A stretch of DNA of 64,000 nucleotides from an uncultured Eubacterium sp. (GTDB lineage Bacteria; Bacillota; Clostridia; Lachnospirales; Lachnospiraceae), in the NCBI GenBank assembly GCA_934320655.1, contig CAKRFN010000004.1, forward strand, positions 62,001 through 126,000. Direction: 5' to 3'. The notes below the pieces were generated by a model, which did not search any database, was not told the DNA's origin, and saw only the letters and a program-made list of their open reading frames with translations. Below are positions 8,506 through 18,439 of this stretch, one piece after another. The position numbers and the translations under genes were made by a program. Within the stretch, counting starts at the first letter, position 1. Each line of letters opens with the position of its first letter.

Positions 8506-9957
8506 TTATGCCTGATGCATCTCATTCAGAATCTGATTCTTGAGCTTATACAGCTTGTCCGACAGATCCACATAGATCTTCGCGGGATTGACAAAACGCT
8601 TGGTCTCATCCCAGATCGTATCCTTTTCCTTTTCGCAGATGGAGCGGATCGTCATTGTATCCGGCGACTCGTAGATGCATTCGCCGTTTTTGAATACCGG
8701 AACGAGCAGCTCGCGCAGCGTGTAGCTGTCTCCTGCGATACGTGTCTTTTTCCACGGTTCATTCGGATCAAACAGCAGCATGTCCTCGTGCGGATCAAAG
8801 ACCTCGTCAGCCAGACAGATCAGATCGGCACGGATCTTGCCGGTATCGTTGTCATAAATACGATAGACGGTCTTGTTTCCGGGGTTTGTCACCTTCTCGG
8901 AGTTCTCGGACAGCTTGATCTTCGGTGCAAAGCTGCCGTCCTTTGTCTGGATCGCTGCCAGCTTGTAGACACCGCCGAAAGCGGGATTGTCCTTGGAGGT
9001 GATCAGGTTCGTGCCGACACCCCATGAGGTGATCGTCGCACCCTGCAGCTTCAGGGACTCGATCAGATATTCGTCCAGATCATTCGAAGCGGAGATCACC
9101 GCATCCGGAAATCCGGCATCGTCGAGCATTTTGCGCACTTTCTTGGACAGATAAGCGAGATCGCCGCTGTCCATGCGGATGCCGTAGTAGGTCAGCGGAA
9201 TGCCTGCCTCGCGCATTTCCTTAAATACGCGGATCGCGTTGGGCATACCGGACTTTAAGGTGTCATACGTATCTACGAGCAGAATACATGCATTCGGATA
9301 CAGATCGGCATAAGCCTTGAAAGCGGTATATTCATCCGGAAAACTCATGATCCAGCTATGTGCGTGTGTGCCGAGTACTGGAATGTCAAACATCTGTCCG
9401 GCGAGCACGTTTGAAGTGCCCTTGCAGCCGCCGATGACTGCGGCTCTCGCACCGTAAGTACCGGCATCGGGACCCTGCGCACGGCGCAGACCGAATTCCA
9501 TGACACCGTCACCCTTTGCCGCATAGCAGACACGCGCTGCTTTGGTGGCGATCAGGCACTGGTGGTTGATAATATTGAGAATCGCGGTCTCCATGAGCTG
9601 TGCTTCCATGATCGGCGCAATGATCTTGACGAGCGGCTCGCGCGGGAAGATCAGTGTGCCCTCGGGGATCGCATAGATGTCGCCGCTGAAACGGAAATCC
9701 TTCAGGTAAGAGAGGAAATCTTCATCAAATATCTTTAAGGAACGAAGATAGGCAATATCGTCCTCGTCAAATTGCAGCCGTTTTACATAATCGATCAACT
9801 GATCGAGACCTGCGCACACGGAATAGCCGCCACCACAGGGATTGTTGCGGTAAAATGCATCAAACACAACAATATCACGGTTTTTGTTTTTGAAGTAGCC
9901 CTGCATCATAGTCAGCTCGTACAGATCGGTGAGCAGAGATAATTTTAAGGTACTCAT
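8506..9957 (-). CDS. pncB: Nicotinate phosphoribosyltransferase
   Basis: A 483-residue enzyme joining nicotinate to PRPP in NAD salvage (Preiss-Handler pathway). The start LKLSLLTDLYELTMMQGYF and FDAFYRNNPCGGGYSVCAG are hallmarks of the long clostridial/Bacillus type. FGLRRAQGPDAG, with the phosphorylatable-histidine region following, and GIRMDSGDLAYLSKKVR are also typical. The gene is alone on the minus strand between a terminator and a strong promoter at 10009-10037. The ribosome site in front of the ATG at 9957 is weak (AAAAAGATT). Confidence 0.93.
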   Translation of the reverse strand: MSTLKLSLLTDLYELTMMQGYFKNKNRDIVVFDAFYRNNPCGGGYSVCAGLDQLIDYVKRLQFDEDDIAYLRSLKIFDEDFLSYLKDFRFSGDIYAIPEGTLIFPREPLVKIIAPIMEAQLMETAILNIINHQCLIATKAARVCYAAKGDGVMEFGLRRAQGPDAGTYGARAAVIGGCKGTSNVLAGQMFDIPVLGTHAHSWIMSFPDEYTAFKAYADLYPNACILLVDTYDTLKSGMPNAIRVFKEMREAGIPLTYYGIRMDSGDLAYLSKKVRKMLDDAGFPDAVISASNDLDEYLIESLKLQGATITSWGVGTNLITSKDNPAFGGVYKLAAIQTKDGSFAPKIKLSENSEKVTNPGNKTVYRIYDNDTGKIRADLICLADEVFDPHEDMLLFDPNEPWKKTRIAGDSYTLRELLVPVFKNGECIYESPDTMTIRSICEKEKDTIWDETKRFVNPAKIYVDLSDKLYKLKNQILNEMHQA

Positions 9958-10008
9958 AATCTTTTTGTCAGGCAGCGCCCGACACCCCTTTCTTGGATAA
10001 TTAGATAC

Positions 10009-10037
10009 AGTATAGACTTATTTTGGAAAAGCGTCAA
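10009..10037 (-). promoter_or_regulatory. Promoter of pncB
   Basis: Read on the minus strand: TTGACG (10037-10032), a 17-bp spacer and TATACT (10014-10009). The leader is about 45 bases. Confidence 0.8.
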
Positions 10038-10039
10038 GC

Positions 10040-10059
10040 GACAAGACAGCTGACTTGTC
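10040..10059. promoter_or_regulatory. Candidate operator upstream of pncB
   Basis: An inverted repeat GACAAG-N8-CTTGTC immediately upstream of the pncB -35, overlapping the small palindrome TGACTTGTCA (10051-10060). It might bind a niacin-responsive repressor, but no known NiaR site was matched. Confidence 0.35.
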
Positions 10060-10115
10060 AAAAGGAGGCTTGTCAGGGAAGGAGAAAAGATCACAGCGAT
10101 TACGCGATCACAGAA

Positions 10116-10144
10116 TTGTAATCGTATGCCGGATAGTGTATAAT
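10116..10144 (+). promoter_or_regulatory. Promoter of the DUF4190-like gene
   Basis: TTGTAA (10116-10121), a 17-bp spacer and TATAAT (10139-10144). Confidence 0.75.
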
Positions 10145-10184
10145 AAAAAATAATGAAATGCGACAGACGGGAGGAACGGTTTGT

Positions 10185-10826
10185 ATGGATGAAAAACAGT
10201 ACGGCTCTGATCAGCCGGGATACGATACAGATACATTCGGAGCGGTTGGACAACAACAGCAACAGCAGGATCAACAGCAGCAACCGCGCAAAGAGGGCAC
10301 CTATCAGCAGGATACCCCGTGGAGGGACGTCCCGCCGCATGGTACCTACACACAGGGCACTTATACACAGGGTGCGGGTGGCAGTTACCAGCAGAATAAC
10401 ACATGGCAGGGAGCGCCGTATCAGCAGAATTCCCAGCCTGGCAACGGCTTCGGGATCGCATCGATGATACTCGGTATTTTATCGCTGGTACTCTTTTGTA
10501 CATGCCTGAATATTCCGCTGGCGATCCTTTCGGTTATATTTGCGATTGTACATCTGAACCGCAGAGTTGGCAGTGGGGGATTTGCGGTTGCGGGAATCAT
10601 TACATCTGTGGTATCTGTCATACTGACGATCATCACAATCGTGCTGCTCTATGTCGTTGGCATCAACACCTCGACATGGGACTATTCCACGACGCTGCCG
10701 TTTGAGCAGTTTATCGATGGCGGCGGGCAGCAGGATCCTGGCGGAGCCGAGGAGTGGCAGGATTACACGGATGATCCCAGTGATTTTATGAATTATCTGA
10801 ATGATGGGAAAGCGCAGACCTTTTAA
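10185..10826 (+). CDS. DUF4190-like membrane protein with Q-rich N-terminus
   Basis: A 213-residue protein; the start at 10185 follows GGGAGG (10170-10175). Residues about 1-85 are hydrophilic and low in complexity, with Gln runs and the short repeat GTYTQG. Two membrane segments follow (FGIASMILGILSLVLFCTCLNIPLAILSVIFAIVHL and a second helix GIITSVVSVILTIITIVLLYVV). They match the DUF4190 pattern of two helices with a small loop. The C-terminal 55 residues are acidic. The role is unknown; such proteins are common in clostridia. It is expressed from its own promoter, divergent from pncB. Confidence 0.7.
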   Translation: MDEKQYGSDQPGYDTDTFGAVGQQQQQQDQQQQPRKEGTYQQDTPWRDVPPHGTYTQGTYTQGAGGSYQQNNTWQGAPYQQNSQPGNGFGIASMILGILSLVLFCTCLNIPLAILSVIFAIVHLNRRVGSGGFAVAGIITSVVSVILTIITIVLLYVVGINTSTWDYSTTLPFEQFIDGGGQQDPGGAEEWQDYTDDPSDFMNYLNDGKAQTF

Positions 10827-10898
10827 TCATTACTGGAACGAGGTACGGGTGAACAGTGACAATCGCGTGTAAAATGCGGGTAAAATCCGCGCGAACCC

Positions 10899-10927
10899 TT
10901 GACATTTCGCGGATTCTTGATTATATT
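10899..10927 (+). promoter_or_regulatory. Promoter of the ileS T-box transcript
   Basis: Consensus TTGACA (10899-10904), a 17-bp spacer and TATATT (10922-10927), about 310 bases before the ileS ATG. Confidence 0.85.
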
Positions 10928-10933
10928 AGTCTC

Positions 10934-11201
10934 GATAGCGAAATGCAATGACGGAGACAGTAGGACTCACGAAACGTTACAGAGAGCCGGGAGTGGTGGG
11001 AACCGGTACCAGTACGTGGGCGCTGAATATCACTTCTGAGCAGCAGGCTGAACGCATTGATATCGGTGCAAGTAGGTTCTGACGGTGGTTCCTGCGTTAT
11101 GGGAAACGGATATGGACGGGTGACCGGAGTATCTTGTATAAGGTGGTATAAGCATGGCGCGACAGCCCTTGTCCTTCTACAATGGAGGATAGGGGCTTTT
11201 T
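10934..11201 (+). promoter_or_regulatory. Isoleucine T-box riboswitch with leader terminator
   Basis: A tRNA-sensing leader that allows ileS transcription when uncharged tRNA-Ile accumulates. Visible parts are the stem I region with GAGAGCCGG and GGTGGGAACCGGTACC, the specifier ATC (Ile) at 11029-11031 in GAATATCACTTCTGAGC, and the T-box bulge with TGGT at 11144-11147. TGGT is complementary to the tRNA-Ile 3' end ACCA. The terminator has an 11-bp stem (11164-11174 with 11187-11197, two G-U pairs) and TTTTT. The T-box core reads AAGGTGGTATAAGCATGGC, a slight departure from the common GGGTGGTACCGCG. Confidence 0.93.
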
Positions 11202-11240
11202 CAATTTTTCAATGTTTGTATGAGAAAGGAGTATATAAAA

Positions 11241-14200
11241 ATGTACAACAAAGTCGATACGAATATGAATTTCGTAGAGCGCGAGAAAGCAACTGAAAAA
11301 TTCTGGGAAGACAATGATATTTTCCGAAAGAGTATGGAAAACCGTAAGGAAGGACCGACTTATACGTTTTATGACGGACCTCCGACCGCAAACGGCAAGC
11401 CGCATATCGGACATGTGCTGACACGTGTCATCAAGGATATGATCCCCCGTTACCGCACGATGAAGGGTTATTATGTACCCCGAAAGGCAGGCTGGGATAC
11501 ACACGGACTGCCGGTGGAGCTCGAGGTAGAAAAGCTGCTCGGACTGAACGGAAAAGAGCAGATCGAGGAATACGGTATGGAGCCCTTCATTAAAAAATGT
11601 AAGGAATCCGTATGGAAATATAAAGGCATGTGGGAGGATTTCTCCGGAACCGTAGGTTTCTGGGCTGATATGGATAATCCCTACGTGACCTATGATGATA
11701 ATTTTATCGAGTCTGAGTGGTGGGCATTAAAAGAGATCTGGAACAAGAAGCTGTTGTACAAGGGCTTCAAGATCGTGCCGTACTGCCCGCGATGCGGAAC
11801 TCCGTTATCCTCACAGGAGGTCGCTCAGGGATATAAGACGGTCAAGGAGCGCTCCGCAGTTGTGCGCTTTAAGGTAGTCGGTGAGGACGCTTATTTCCTC
11901 GCATGGACGACCACACCGTGGACACTGCCGAGTAACGTGGCGCTGTGCGTGAATCCGGATGAAGTATACTGCAAGGTAAAGGCGGTTGACGGCTATACCT
12001 ATTATATGGCAGAGGCGCTGCTTGATAAGGTGCTCGGCTCACTCGCAGAGGAAGGTCAGAAGGCATATGAAGTGCTTGAGACTTATAAAGGAAGCGATCT
12101 TGAGCGCAAGGAGTATGAGCCGTTATTTGATTTTGCAAACGAAATCATTGAAAAGCAGCATAAAAAGGCATTTTACATCACCTGTGACACCTATGTAACG
12201 ATGACAGATGGTACCGGTATCGTACACATCGCTCCCGCATTTGGTGAGGATGATGCGAATGTCGGACGCAATTATGACCTGCCGTTTGTACAGCTCGTCA
12301 ACGAAAAGGGTGAGCTGACAGACAATACACCGTATGCAGGCGTATTCGTAAAGAAGGCAGATCCGATGGTTTTACAGGATCTCGAGGACAAGGGGCTGCT
12401 GTTCGATGCGCCCAAGTTCGAGCATGAGTACCCGCACTGCTGGCGCTGTGACACACCGCTGATCTACTATGCGCGTGAGTCATGGTTTATCAAAATGACA
12501 GAGGTGCGTGATGAGTTAGTAGCGAATAACCACACGGTCAACTGGATTCCCGAGTCGATCGGTGAGGGACGTTTCGGAAACTGGCTGGAGAATATTCAGG
12601 ACTGGGGTATCTCACGTAACCGTTACTGGGGAACTCCGCTCAATATCTGGGAGTGTGAGGACTGCGGACATCAGATTTCTGTCGGCAGCAGAGCAGAGCT
12701 CGCAGAGCTGTCCGGCGATCCGGAGGCAGCAAAGATCGAGCTGCACCGCCCGTATATCGATGCCGTGGAGATCAAGTGCCCGTGCTGTGGCAAGACGATG
12801 CGCCGTGTACCGGAAGTAATCGACTGCTGGTTCGATTCCGGAGCAATGCCGTTCGCACAGCATCACTATCCGTTTGAGAACAAGGATCTGTTCGAGCAGC
12901 AGTTCCCGGCACAGTTTATCTCAGAGGCAGTCGATCAGACCCGTGGCTGGTTCTACTCTCTGATGGCGGAGTCTACGTTATTATTTGGCAAGGCTCCTTA
13001 CGAAAACGTTATCGTACTCGGACATGTACAGGATGAGAACGGTCAGAAAATGAGTAAATCCAAGGGAAATGCGGTCGATCCGTTTGACGCGCTTGAGACC
13101 TACGGCGCAGATGCGATCCGCTGGTACTTCTATATTAACAGTGCACCGTGGCTGCCGAACCGTTTCCACGGCAAAGCCGTACAGGAAGGACAGCGCAAGT
13201 TTATGGGTACGCTGTGGAATACCTATGCATTCTTTGTGCTGTATGCGAATATTGATAACTTCGATGCGACAAAATATACATTAGACTATGACAAGCTGCC
13301 GGTTATGGATAAGTGGCTGCTGTCCAAGCTGAATACGCTGATCAAGTCCGTGGATGACAATCTGAACAATTACAGAATTCCCGAGGCAGCGCGTGCACTC
13401 GATGATTTTGTGGATGAAATGAGTAACTGGTATGTGCGCCGCAGCCGTGAGCGTTTCTGGGCAAAGGGCATGGAGCAGGACAAGATCAATGCCTATATGA
13501 CACTGTACACCGCCCTTGTGACAGTTGCAAAATGTGCGGCACCGATGATTCCGTTTATGGCAGACGACATTTACCGCAACCTCGTATGCTCGATCGATGC
13601 ATCCGCACCCGAGAGCGTACATCTGTGCGATTTCCCTGTTGCAAACGAGGCGTGGATCGACGCAGACCTTGAGAAAAATATGGAGGCAGTTTTAAAGATC
13701 GTTGTTATGGGACGCGCCTGCCGTAATTCCGCAAATATCAAAAACCGTCAGCCGATCGGCACGATGTATGTAAAGGCACCGGAAACACTGCCGGAGTTCT
13801 ATACCGAGATCATCGAGGACGAGCTGAATGTCAAGAAGGTAGAGTTTACGGATGATGTGAGCAAATACACCGATTACACGTTCAAGCCCCAGCTTCGTAC
13901 CGTGGGACCGAAGTACGGAAAATACCTCGGACAGATCCAGAAGGCACTGGCAGGACTGGACGGAAACGCTGCGATGGCAGAGTTAAAGAGCAAGGGTGTT
14001 CTGGCACTTGAGAGTGTCGCTCCCGAGGTTGTGCTGACCGAGGATGACCTGCTTATCACAATGACCCAGATGGAGGGCTATCAGACCGAGGGTGACAATA
14101 CCGTGACAGTCGTGCTTGATACGAATCTGACACCGGAGCTGATCGAGGAGGGATTTGTCCGCGAGATCATCAGCAAGATCCAGACGATGCGTAAGGAAGC

Positions 14201-14399
14201 TGGATTTGAGGTGATGGACCGCATCAATATCTCATATATTGCAGATGGCAAGGTGGCAGAAATTTTTGCTTCACACGGCGAGCAGATCTGCGGGGAAGTC
14301 TTAGGTGATGGACTGACTGCGGGAACGATCAGCGGTTATGAGAAGGAATGGAACATCAACGGAGAAAAGGTTACACTGGGTGTTGAGAAACAAGCCTAA
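11241..14399 (+). CDS. ileS: Isoleucyl-tRNA synthetase, long form
   Basis: A 1052-residue class I synthetase charging tRNA-Ile. The start at 11241 follows AAAGGAG; an ATG at 11220 lies before that site. The HIGH motif is at residues 55-58 (GKPHIGHV) and the KMSKS loop near residue 602 (QKMSKSKGN). The editing domain lies between (TTPWTLPSNVALCVN) and the anticodon-binding region follows (SNWYVRRSRERFW). Metal-type cysteine pairs occur at CPRCG, CWRC and CPCCGK. The length and GPPTANGKPHIGHV form match the eukaryote-like IleRS type 2 rather than the roughly 930-residue type 1. It is controlled by the upstream T-box. Confidence 0.96.
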   Translation: MYNKVDTNMNFVEREKATEKFWEDNDIFRKSMENRKEGPTYTFYDGPPTANGKPHIGHVLTRVIKDMIPRYRTMKGYYVPRKAGWDTHGLPVELEVEKLLGLNGKEQIEEYGMEPFIKKCKESVWKYKGMWEDFSGTVGFWADMDNPYVTYDDNFIESEWWALKEIWNKKLLYKGFKIVPYCPRCGTPLSSQEVAQGYKTVKERSAVVRFKVVGEDAYFLAWTTTPWTLPSNVALCVNPDEVYCKVKAVDGYTYYMAEALLDKVLGSLAEEGQKAYEVLETYKGSDLERKEYEPLFDFANEIIEKQHKKAFYITCDTYVTMTDGTGIVHIAPAFGEDDANVGRNYDLPFVQLVNEKGELTDNTPYAGVFVKKADPMVLQDLEDKGLLFDAPKFEHEYPHCWRCDTPLIYYARESWFIKMTEVRDELVANNHTVNWIPESIGEGRFGNWLENIQDWGISRNRYWGTPLNIWECEDCGHQISVGSRAELAELSGDPEAAKIELHRPYIDAVEIKCPCCGKTMRRVPEVIDCWFDSGAMPFAQHHYPFENKDLFEQQFPAQFISEAVDQTRGWFYSLMAESTLLFGKAPYENVIVLGHVQDENGQKMSKSKGNAVDPFDALETYGADAIRWYFYINSAPWLPNRFHGKAVQEGQRKFMGTLWNTYAFFVLYANIDNFDATKYTLDYDKLPVMDKWLLSKLNTLIKSVDDNLNNYRIPEAARALDDFVDEMSNWYVRRSRERFWAKGMEQDKINAYMTLYTALVTVAKCAAPMIPFMADDIYRNLVCSIDASAPESVHLCDFPVANEAWIDADLEKNMEAVLKIVVMGRACRNSANIKNRQPIGTMYVKAPETLPEFYTEIIEDELNVKKVEFTDDVSKYTDYTFKPQLRTVGPKYGKYLGQIQKALAGLDGNAAMAELKSKGVLALESVAPEVVLTEDDLLITMTQMEGYQTEGDNTVTVVLDTNLTPELIEEGFVREIISKIQTMRKEAGFEVMDRINISYIADGKVAEIFASHGEQICGEVLGDGLTAGTISGYEKEWNINGEKVTLGVEKQA

Positions 14400-14433
14400 G
14401 CAGACGCATCCCGCATCATATAGGAGGACACAG

Positions 14434-16905
14434 ATGACAAACGAGATTTTTGAAAAAGAGACATTTATCAAGAATGTGAAGAACACAGTCAAGACATTGT
14501 TCCGTAAAAACCTGGCAGAAGCCAGTCAGCAGGAGATTTATCAGGCTGTCAGTTTTGTAGTCAAGGAAGTGATCATTGACCAGTGGCTGGCAACACAAAA
14601 GACGATGGAGGAGACAGATCCCAAGACATTGTATTATATGTCCATGGAGTTCCTCGTAGGACGTGCACTCGGCAATAACCTGATCAACCTGACTGCTTAT
14701 AATGAAGTAAAAGAAGCACTTGAGGAGCTGGGACTGGATATCAACGTGATCGAGGATCAGGAGCGTGATCCTGCACTCGGCAACGGTGGTCTGGGACGTC
14801 TGGCTGCCTGTTTTATGGAATCACTGTCTACGCTGGGCTATCCGGCGTATGGCTGTGGTATCAGATACCGTTATGGTATGTTCCGTCAGAAGATCAAGGA
14901 CGGCTATCAGGTTGAGGAGCCGGACAACTGGTTAAAGGACGGCTATCCGTTCGAATTGCGCAGACCGGAATATGCCTATACGGTCAAGTTTGGCGGCTAT
15001 GTGCGTGCCGAGTATGATCAGGCAACCGGAAAAACGAAGTTCATTCATGAAAATTATCAGGCAGTGACGGCGATTCCTTATGATATGCCGATCATCGGTT
15101 ATAATAACAATGTCGTCAACACACTGATGATCTGGGATGCACAGCCGGTTGAATGTTTCAAACTCGATTCCTTTGACAAAGGTGATTATTACAAGGCTGT
15201 GGAGCAGGAGAATCTGGCACGCAACCTTGTAGATGTACTGTATCCGAATGACAACCATGTACAGGGCAAGGAGCTGAGACTGCGCCAGCAGTATTTCTTC
15301 GTATCTGCCAGTGTACAGCGTGCGATCGAGAAATTCATGAAAAACCATGATGATATTCACGATCTGCCGAAAAAGGTAACATTCCAGATGAATGATACCC
15401 ATCCGACCGTAGCAGTCGCAGAGCTGATGCGTATTTTGCTGGATGAGTACAATCTGGAGTGGAACGACGCATGGAACATCACGACAAAGACCTGCGCATA
15501 CACGAACCATACGATCATGTCCGAGGCACTGGAGAAGTGGCCGATCGAGATCTTCTCACGCCTGCTGCCCCGTATTTACCAGATCGTGGAGGAGATTAAC
15601 CGCCGCTTTATTTTACAGATTCAGGCGAGCTTCCCCGGCGATCAGCATATGGTCGAGAAAATGGCGATCGTATACGACGGTAAAGTAAAGATGGCACATC
15701 TGGCGATTGCTGCCGGATACTCTGTCAACGGTGTAGCGAGACTGCACACAGAGATCTTAAAGAATCAGGAACTGAAGGAGTTCTACCAGATGTTCCCCGA
15801 GAAGTTCAACAACAAGACGAACGGTATCACCCAGAGACGTTTCCTGCTGCATGCGAATCCGCTGCTCGCAGACTGGATCAGCAATCATATCGGAAACGAC
15901 TGGATCACCGACCTGAGCCATCTGGAGAAACTGGCTGTCTATGTGGATGATGAGAAGGCTCAGGCAGAGTTTATGAATATCAAATACCAGAACAAGCTGC
16001 GTCTTGCAAAATACATCAAAGAGCACAACGGCATCGAGGTCAATCCCCGTTCGATCTTTGACTGCCAGACAAAGCGTCTGCATGAGTACAAGCGCCAGTT
16101 GATGAATATTTTACATGTGATGTATCTCTATAATGAGATCAAGGAGCATCCCGATATGGAGTTCTATCCGAGAACCTTTATCTTTGGTGCAAAGGCAGCA
16201 GCCGGATACAAGAATGCAAAGCTCACGATCAAGCTGATCAACAACGTCGCAGATGTCATCAACAACGATGCTTCCATCAACGGCAAGATCAAGGTCGTAT
16301 TTATCGAGGACTACTGTGTATCCAATGCCGAGATCATCACCTCGGGTGCGGATGTATCTGAGCAGATCTCTACTGCAAGTAAAGAGGCATCCGGTACCGG
16401 AAATATGAAGTATATGTTAAACGGTGCGATCACGATCGGAACGATGGACGGTGCAAACGTGGAGATGGTAGAGGAAGTCGGCGAGGACAACATCGTGATC
16501 TTTGGTATGAGTGCCGATGAGGTTATTGCGCATGAGAAAGCCAGAGACTATGATCCGATGCAGATTTTCAACAATGATCCGCAGATCCGTCAGGTATTGA
16601 TGCAGCTGATCAACGGTTTCTATTCACAGAATGATACCGAGCTGTTCCGCGATCTGTATAACTCACTGTTAAATACACAGTGCACACAGTATGCGGATAC
16701 CTACTTTACACTGGCTGATTTCCGCTCTTATGCCGAGGCACAGAAGAAGATCTCCGAGATGTATGCGGATGAGAAGTCATGGGCGAGAAAAGCGATGCTC
16801 AACACCGCACACGCAGGAAAATTCTCATCAGACCGTACCATTCAGGAGTATGTGGATGACATCTGGCATCTGGACAAGATGACTGTAACCTTAGACGAGC
16901 AGTAA
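14434..16905 (+). CDS. glgP: Glycogen/starch alpha-glucan phosphorylase
   Basis: An 823-residue GT35 enzyme releasing glucose 1-phosphate from glycogen or maltodextrin. The start at 14434 sits behind AGGAGG; the frame extending back to 14338 overlaps ileS and is not real. Signatures are NGGLGRLAACFMESLSTLGYPAYGCGIRY, MNDTHPTVAVAELMRIL, NGITQRRFL and the PLP-site EASGTGNMKYMLNGA, where the Lys binds pyridoxal phosphate. It follows ileS after 34 bases with no terminator between, so some read-through from the T-box transcript is possible. Confidence 0.96.
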   Translation: MTNEIFEKETFIKNVKNTVKTLFRKNLAEASQQEIYQAVSFVVKEVIIDQWLATQKTMEETDPKTLYYMSMEFLVGRALGNNLINLTAYNEVKEALEELGLDINVIEDQERDPALGNGGLGRLAACFMESLSTLGYPAYGCGIRYRYGMFRQKIKDGYQVEEPDNWLKDGYPFELRRPEYAYTVKFGGYVRAEYDQATGKTKFIHENYQAVTAIPYDMPIIGYNNNVVNTLMIWDAQPVECFKLDSFDKGDYYKAVEQENLARNLVDVLYPNDNHVQGKELRLRQQYFFVSASVQRAIEKFMKNHDDIHDLPKKVTFQMNDTHPTVAVAELMRILLDEYNLEWNDAWNITTKTCAYTNHTIMSEALEKWPIEIFSRLLPRIYQIVEEINRRFILQIQASFPGDQHMVEKMAIVYDGKVKMAHLAIAAGYSVNGVARLHTEILKNQELKEFYQMFPEKFNNKTNGITQRRFLLHANPLLADWISNHIGNDWITDLSHLEKLAVYVDDEKAQAEFMNIKYQNKLRLAKYIKEHNGIEVNPRSIFDCQTKRLHEYKRQLMNILHVMYLYNEIKEHPDMEFYPRTFIFGAKAAAGYKNAKLTIKLINNVADVINNDASINGKIKVVFIEDYCVSNAEIITSGADVSEQISTASKEASGTGNMKYMLNGAITIGTMDGANVEMVEEVGEDNIVIFGMSADEVIAHEKARDYDPMQIFNNDPQIRQVLMQLINGFYSQNDTELFRDLYNSLLNTQCTQYADTYFTLADFRSYAEAQKKISEMYADEKSWARKAMLNTAHAGKFSSDRTIQEYVDDIWHLDKMTVTLDEQ

Positions 16906-16939
16906 TTTCTGGATAAATTGAATAAAAAGGAGAAAAACA

Positions 16940-17464
16940 ATGGCAAATCAGAACCCGATCGTTACGATCGAGATGGCAAACGGCGACATCATGAAGGCAG
17001 AGCTCTACCCCGAGATCGCGCCGAATACAGTTAATAACTTTATCAGCCTGATCAACAAGGGCTACTATGACGGTGTGATTTTCCACCGCGTGATCCCCGG
17101 ATTTATGATCCAGGGCGGCGATCCGGACGGCACAGGAATGGGCGGTCCCGGATATTCAATCAAGGGTGAATTTTCACAGAACGGCTTCAAGAACGACTTA
17201 AAGCACACACCGGGCGTATTATCTATGGCACGTACCATGATTCCGGATTCCGCAGGCAGCCAGTTCTTCATCATGCATGAGACAAGCCCGCACTTAGACG
17301 GTGCATATGCGGCATTCGGCAAGCTCGTAGAGGGACTCGAGGTCGTGGATAAGATCGCACATGTCAACACCGACTATTCTGACCGCCCGATGGAGGAGCA
17401 GAAGATGGCAAAAGTCACGGTAGACACGTTCGGCGTGGACTATCCAGAACCGGAGACATGCTAA
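16940..17464 (+). CDS. ppiB: Cyclophilin-type peptidyl-prolyl isomerase
   Basis: A 174-residue cytosolic cyclophilin that isomerises Xaa-Pro bonds; there is no signal peptide. The catalytic and binding segments are FHRVIPGFMIQGGDP, with the catalytic Arg in FHRV, GVLSMARTMIPDSAGSQFFI and LDGAYAAFGKLVEGLEVVD. The usual Trp near the drug-binding loop is replaced (LDGAYAAFG), as in many bacterial cyclophilins. A 7-base overlap with the next gene shows translational coupling to the HAD/GNAT protein. The AAGGAG site is strong. Confidence 0.92.
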   Translation: MANQNPIVTIEMANGDIMKAELYPEIAPNTVNNFISLINKGYYDGVIFHRVIPGFMIQGGDPDGTGMGGPGYSIKGEFSQNGFKNDLKHTPGVLSMARTMIPDSAGSQFFIMHETSPHLDGAYAAFGKLVEGLEVVDKIAHVNTDYSDRPMEEQKMAKVTVDTFGVDYPEPETC

Positions 17465-18435
17465 CAGGGGCAGAAAAACTGTTCCAGTCCGTAAAAAGTA
17501 TTGAATTTGTCTGCTACCGCGCGAGCGAGGCGGCAGATGGTGAGTTGAAACGCCTGCTTCGGGAGTTGCCCGAAGCAGGCGTTACGCTTATAGAGCTGGA
17601 TGCGTGGGAGCGGGAACACGGCGCGCTGCGGTCACTAAACGAGCTGGAATCCGGTGAACATGTGGAGCAGCCGCAGCCAGCCGGTGGCGTGTCCTGTGAT
17701 CTGGGTGCGACACTGCTGCTCGCAGGCAGCGCACGCACACTGGCACTGGCGGCAGGAACACCGGCGGCAACGATCGGATATGGCAGCCTGTTGGTCGATG
17801 ACGGGGCGCAAAAACCGATGGCGGGTGATCCGGATACAGACCTGACGGCAGATATTCTCGTCGAGGGTTTTGCGGAGGTCGATGTGCAGTTTTTAGACCG
17901 GATCATGAAGCGGGCGCAGGGACTGCCGTGGATCACCGTCGTTACAAGACGCTGTTATCTGCGGGAGATCACGATGGACGATCTGGATGATCTGTATACG
18001 CTCTATGCCGGAGATGGCATCACAGATTATATCGAGCCGCTTTACGACAGACCACGGGAGGAACAGTATACGAGAGACTATATCCGGTGTATGTACCGGT
18101 TTTACGGCTACGGCATGTGGCTTGTATATGACAGGAAAAGCGGTGCGCTGATCGGGCGCGCGGGCTTTTCGCATCAGGATCTCGGTGAGGAGATCGTGCT
18201 GGAGATGGGCTATATCATCGGCGCGCCGTATCAGAGACAGGGCTACGCCACAGAGGTGTGTGAAAAGCTGCTCGTCTTTGCGCGCGCGCATCTGTCAGAT
18301 TTTGGCACGCTCAACTGCTTTGTGGAGCCGGGGAATACAGCGAGTCTGGCACTGCTGCACCGGCTGGAGTTCACGCCGCACGGGACGGTGGTGGTGAACG
18401 GCAAAGAAATGCTCCGCTATCAGAAGATGCTATGA
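17458..18435 (+). CDS. Two-domain protein: HAD-like tail fused to GNAT acetyltransferase
   Basis: A 325-residue protein. The C-terminal domain from about residue 160 is a RimJ/RimL-like GNAT (TRRCYLREITMDDLDDLYTLY, GRAGFSHQD, YIIGAPYQRQGYATEVCEKLL, FVEPGNTASLALLHRLEF), which transfers an acetyl group from acetyl-CoA. The first 150 residues have an alternating pattern ending in ATIGYGSLLVDDGA...ADILVEGFAEVDVQFLDRI, similar to the tail of HAD-type proteins seen fused to GNATs in Lachnospiraceae. The HAD catalytic DxD is not present, so any phosphatase activity is doubtful. It starts inside the cyclophilin gene. The substrate is unknown. Confidence 0.75.
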   Translation: MLTGAEKLFQSVKSIEFVCYRASEAADGELKRLLRELPEAGVTLIELDAWEREHGALRSLNELESGEHVEQPQPAGGVSCDLGATLLLAGSARTLALAAGTPAATIGYGSLLVDDGAQKPMAGDPDTDLTADILVEGFAEVDVQFLDRIMKRAQGLPWITVVTRRCYLREITMDDLDDLYTLYAGDGITDYIEPLYDRPREEQYTRDYIRCMYRFYGYGMWLVYDRKSGALIGRAGFSHQDLGEEIVLEMGYIIGAPYQRQGYATEVCEKLLVFARAHLSDFGTLNCFVEPGNTASLALLHRLEFTPHGTVVVNGKEMLRYQKML

Positions 18436-18439
18436 GATG

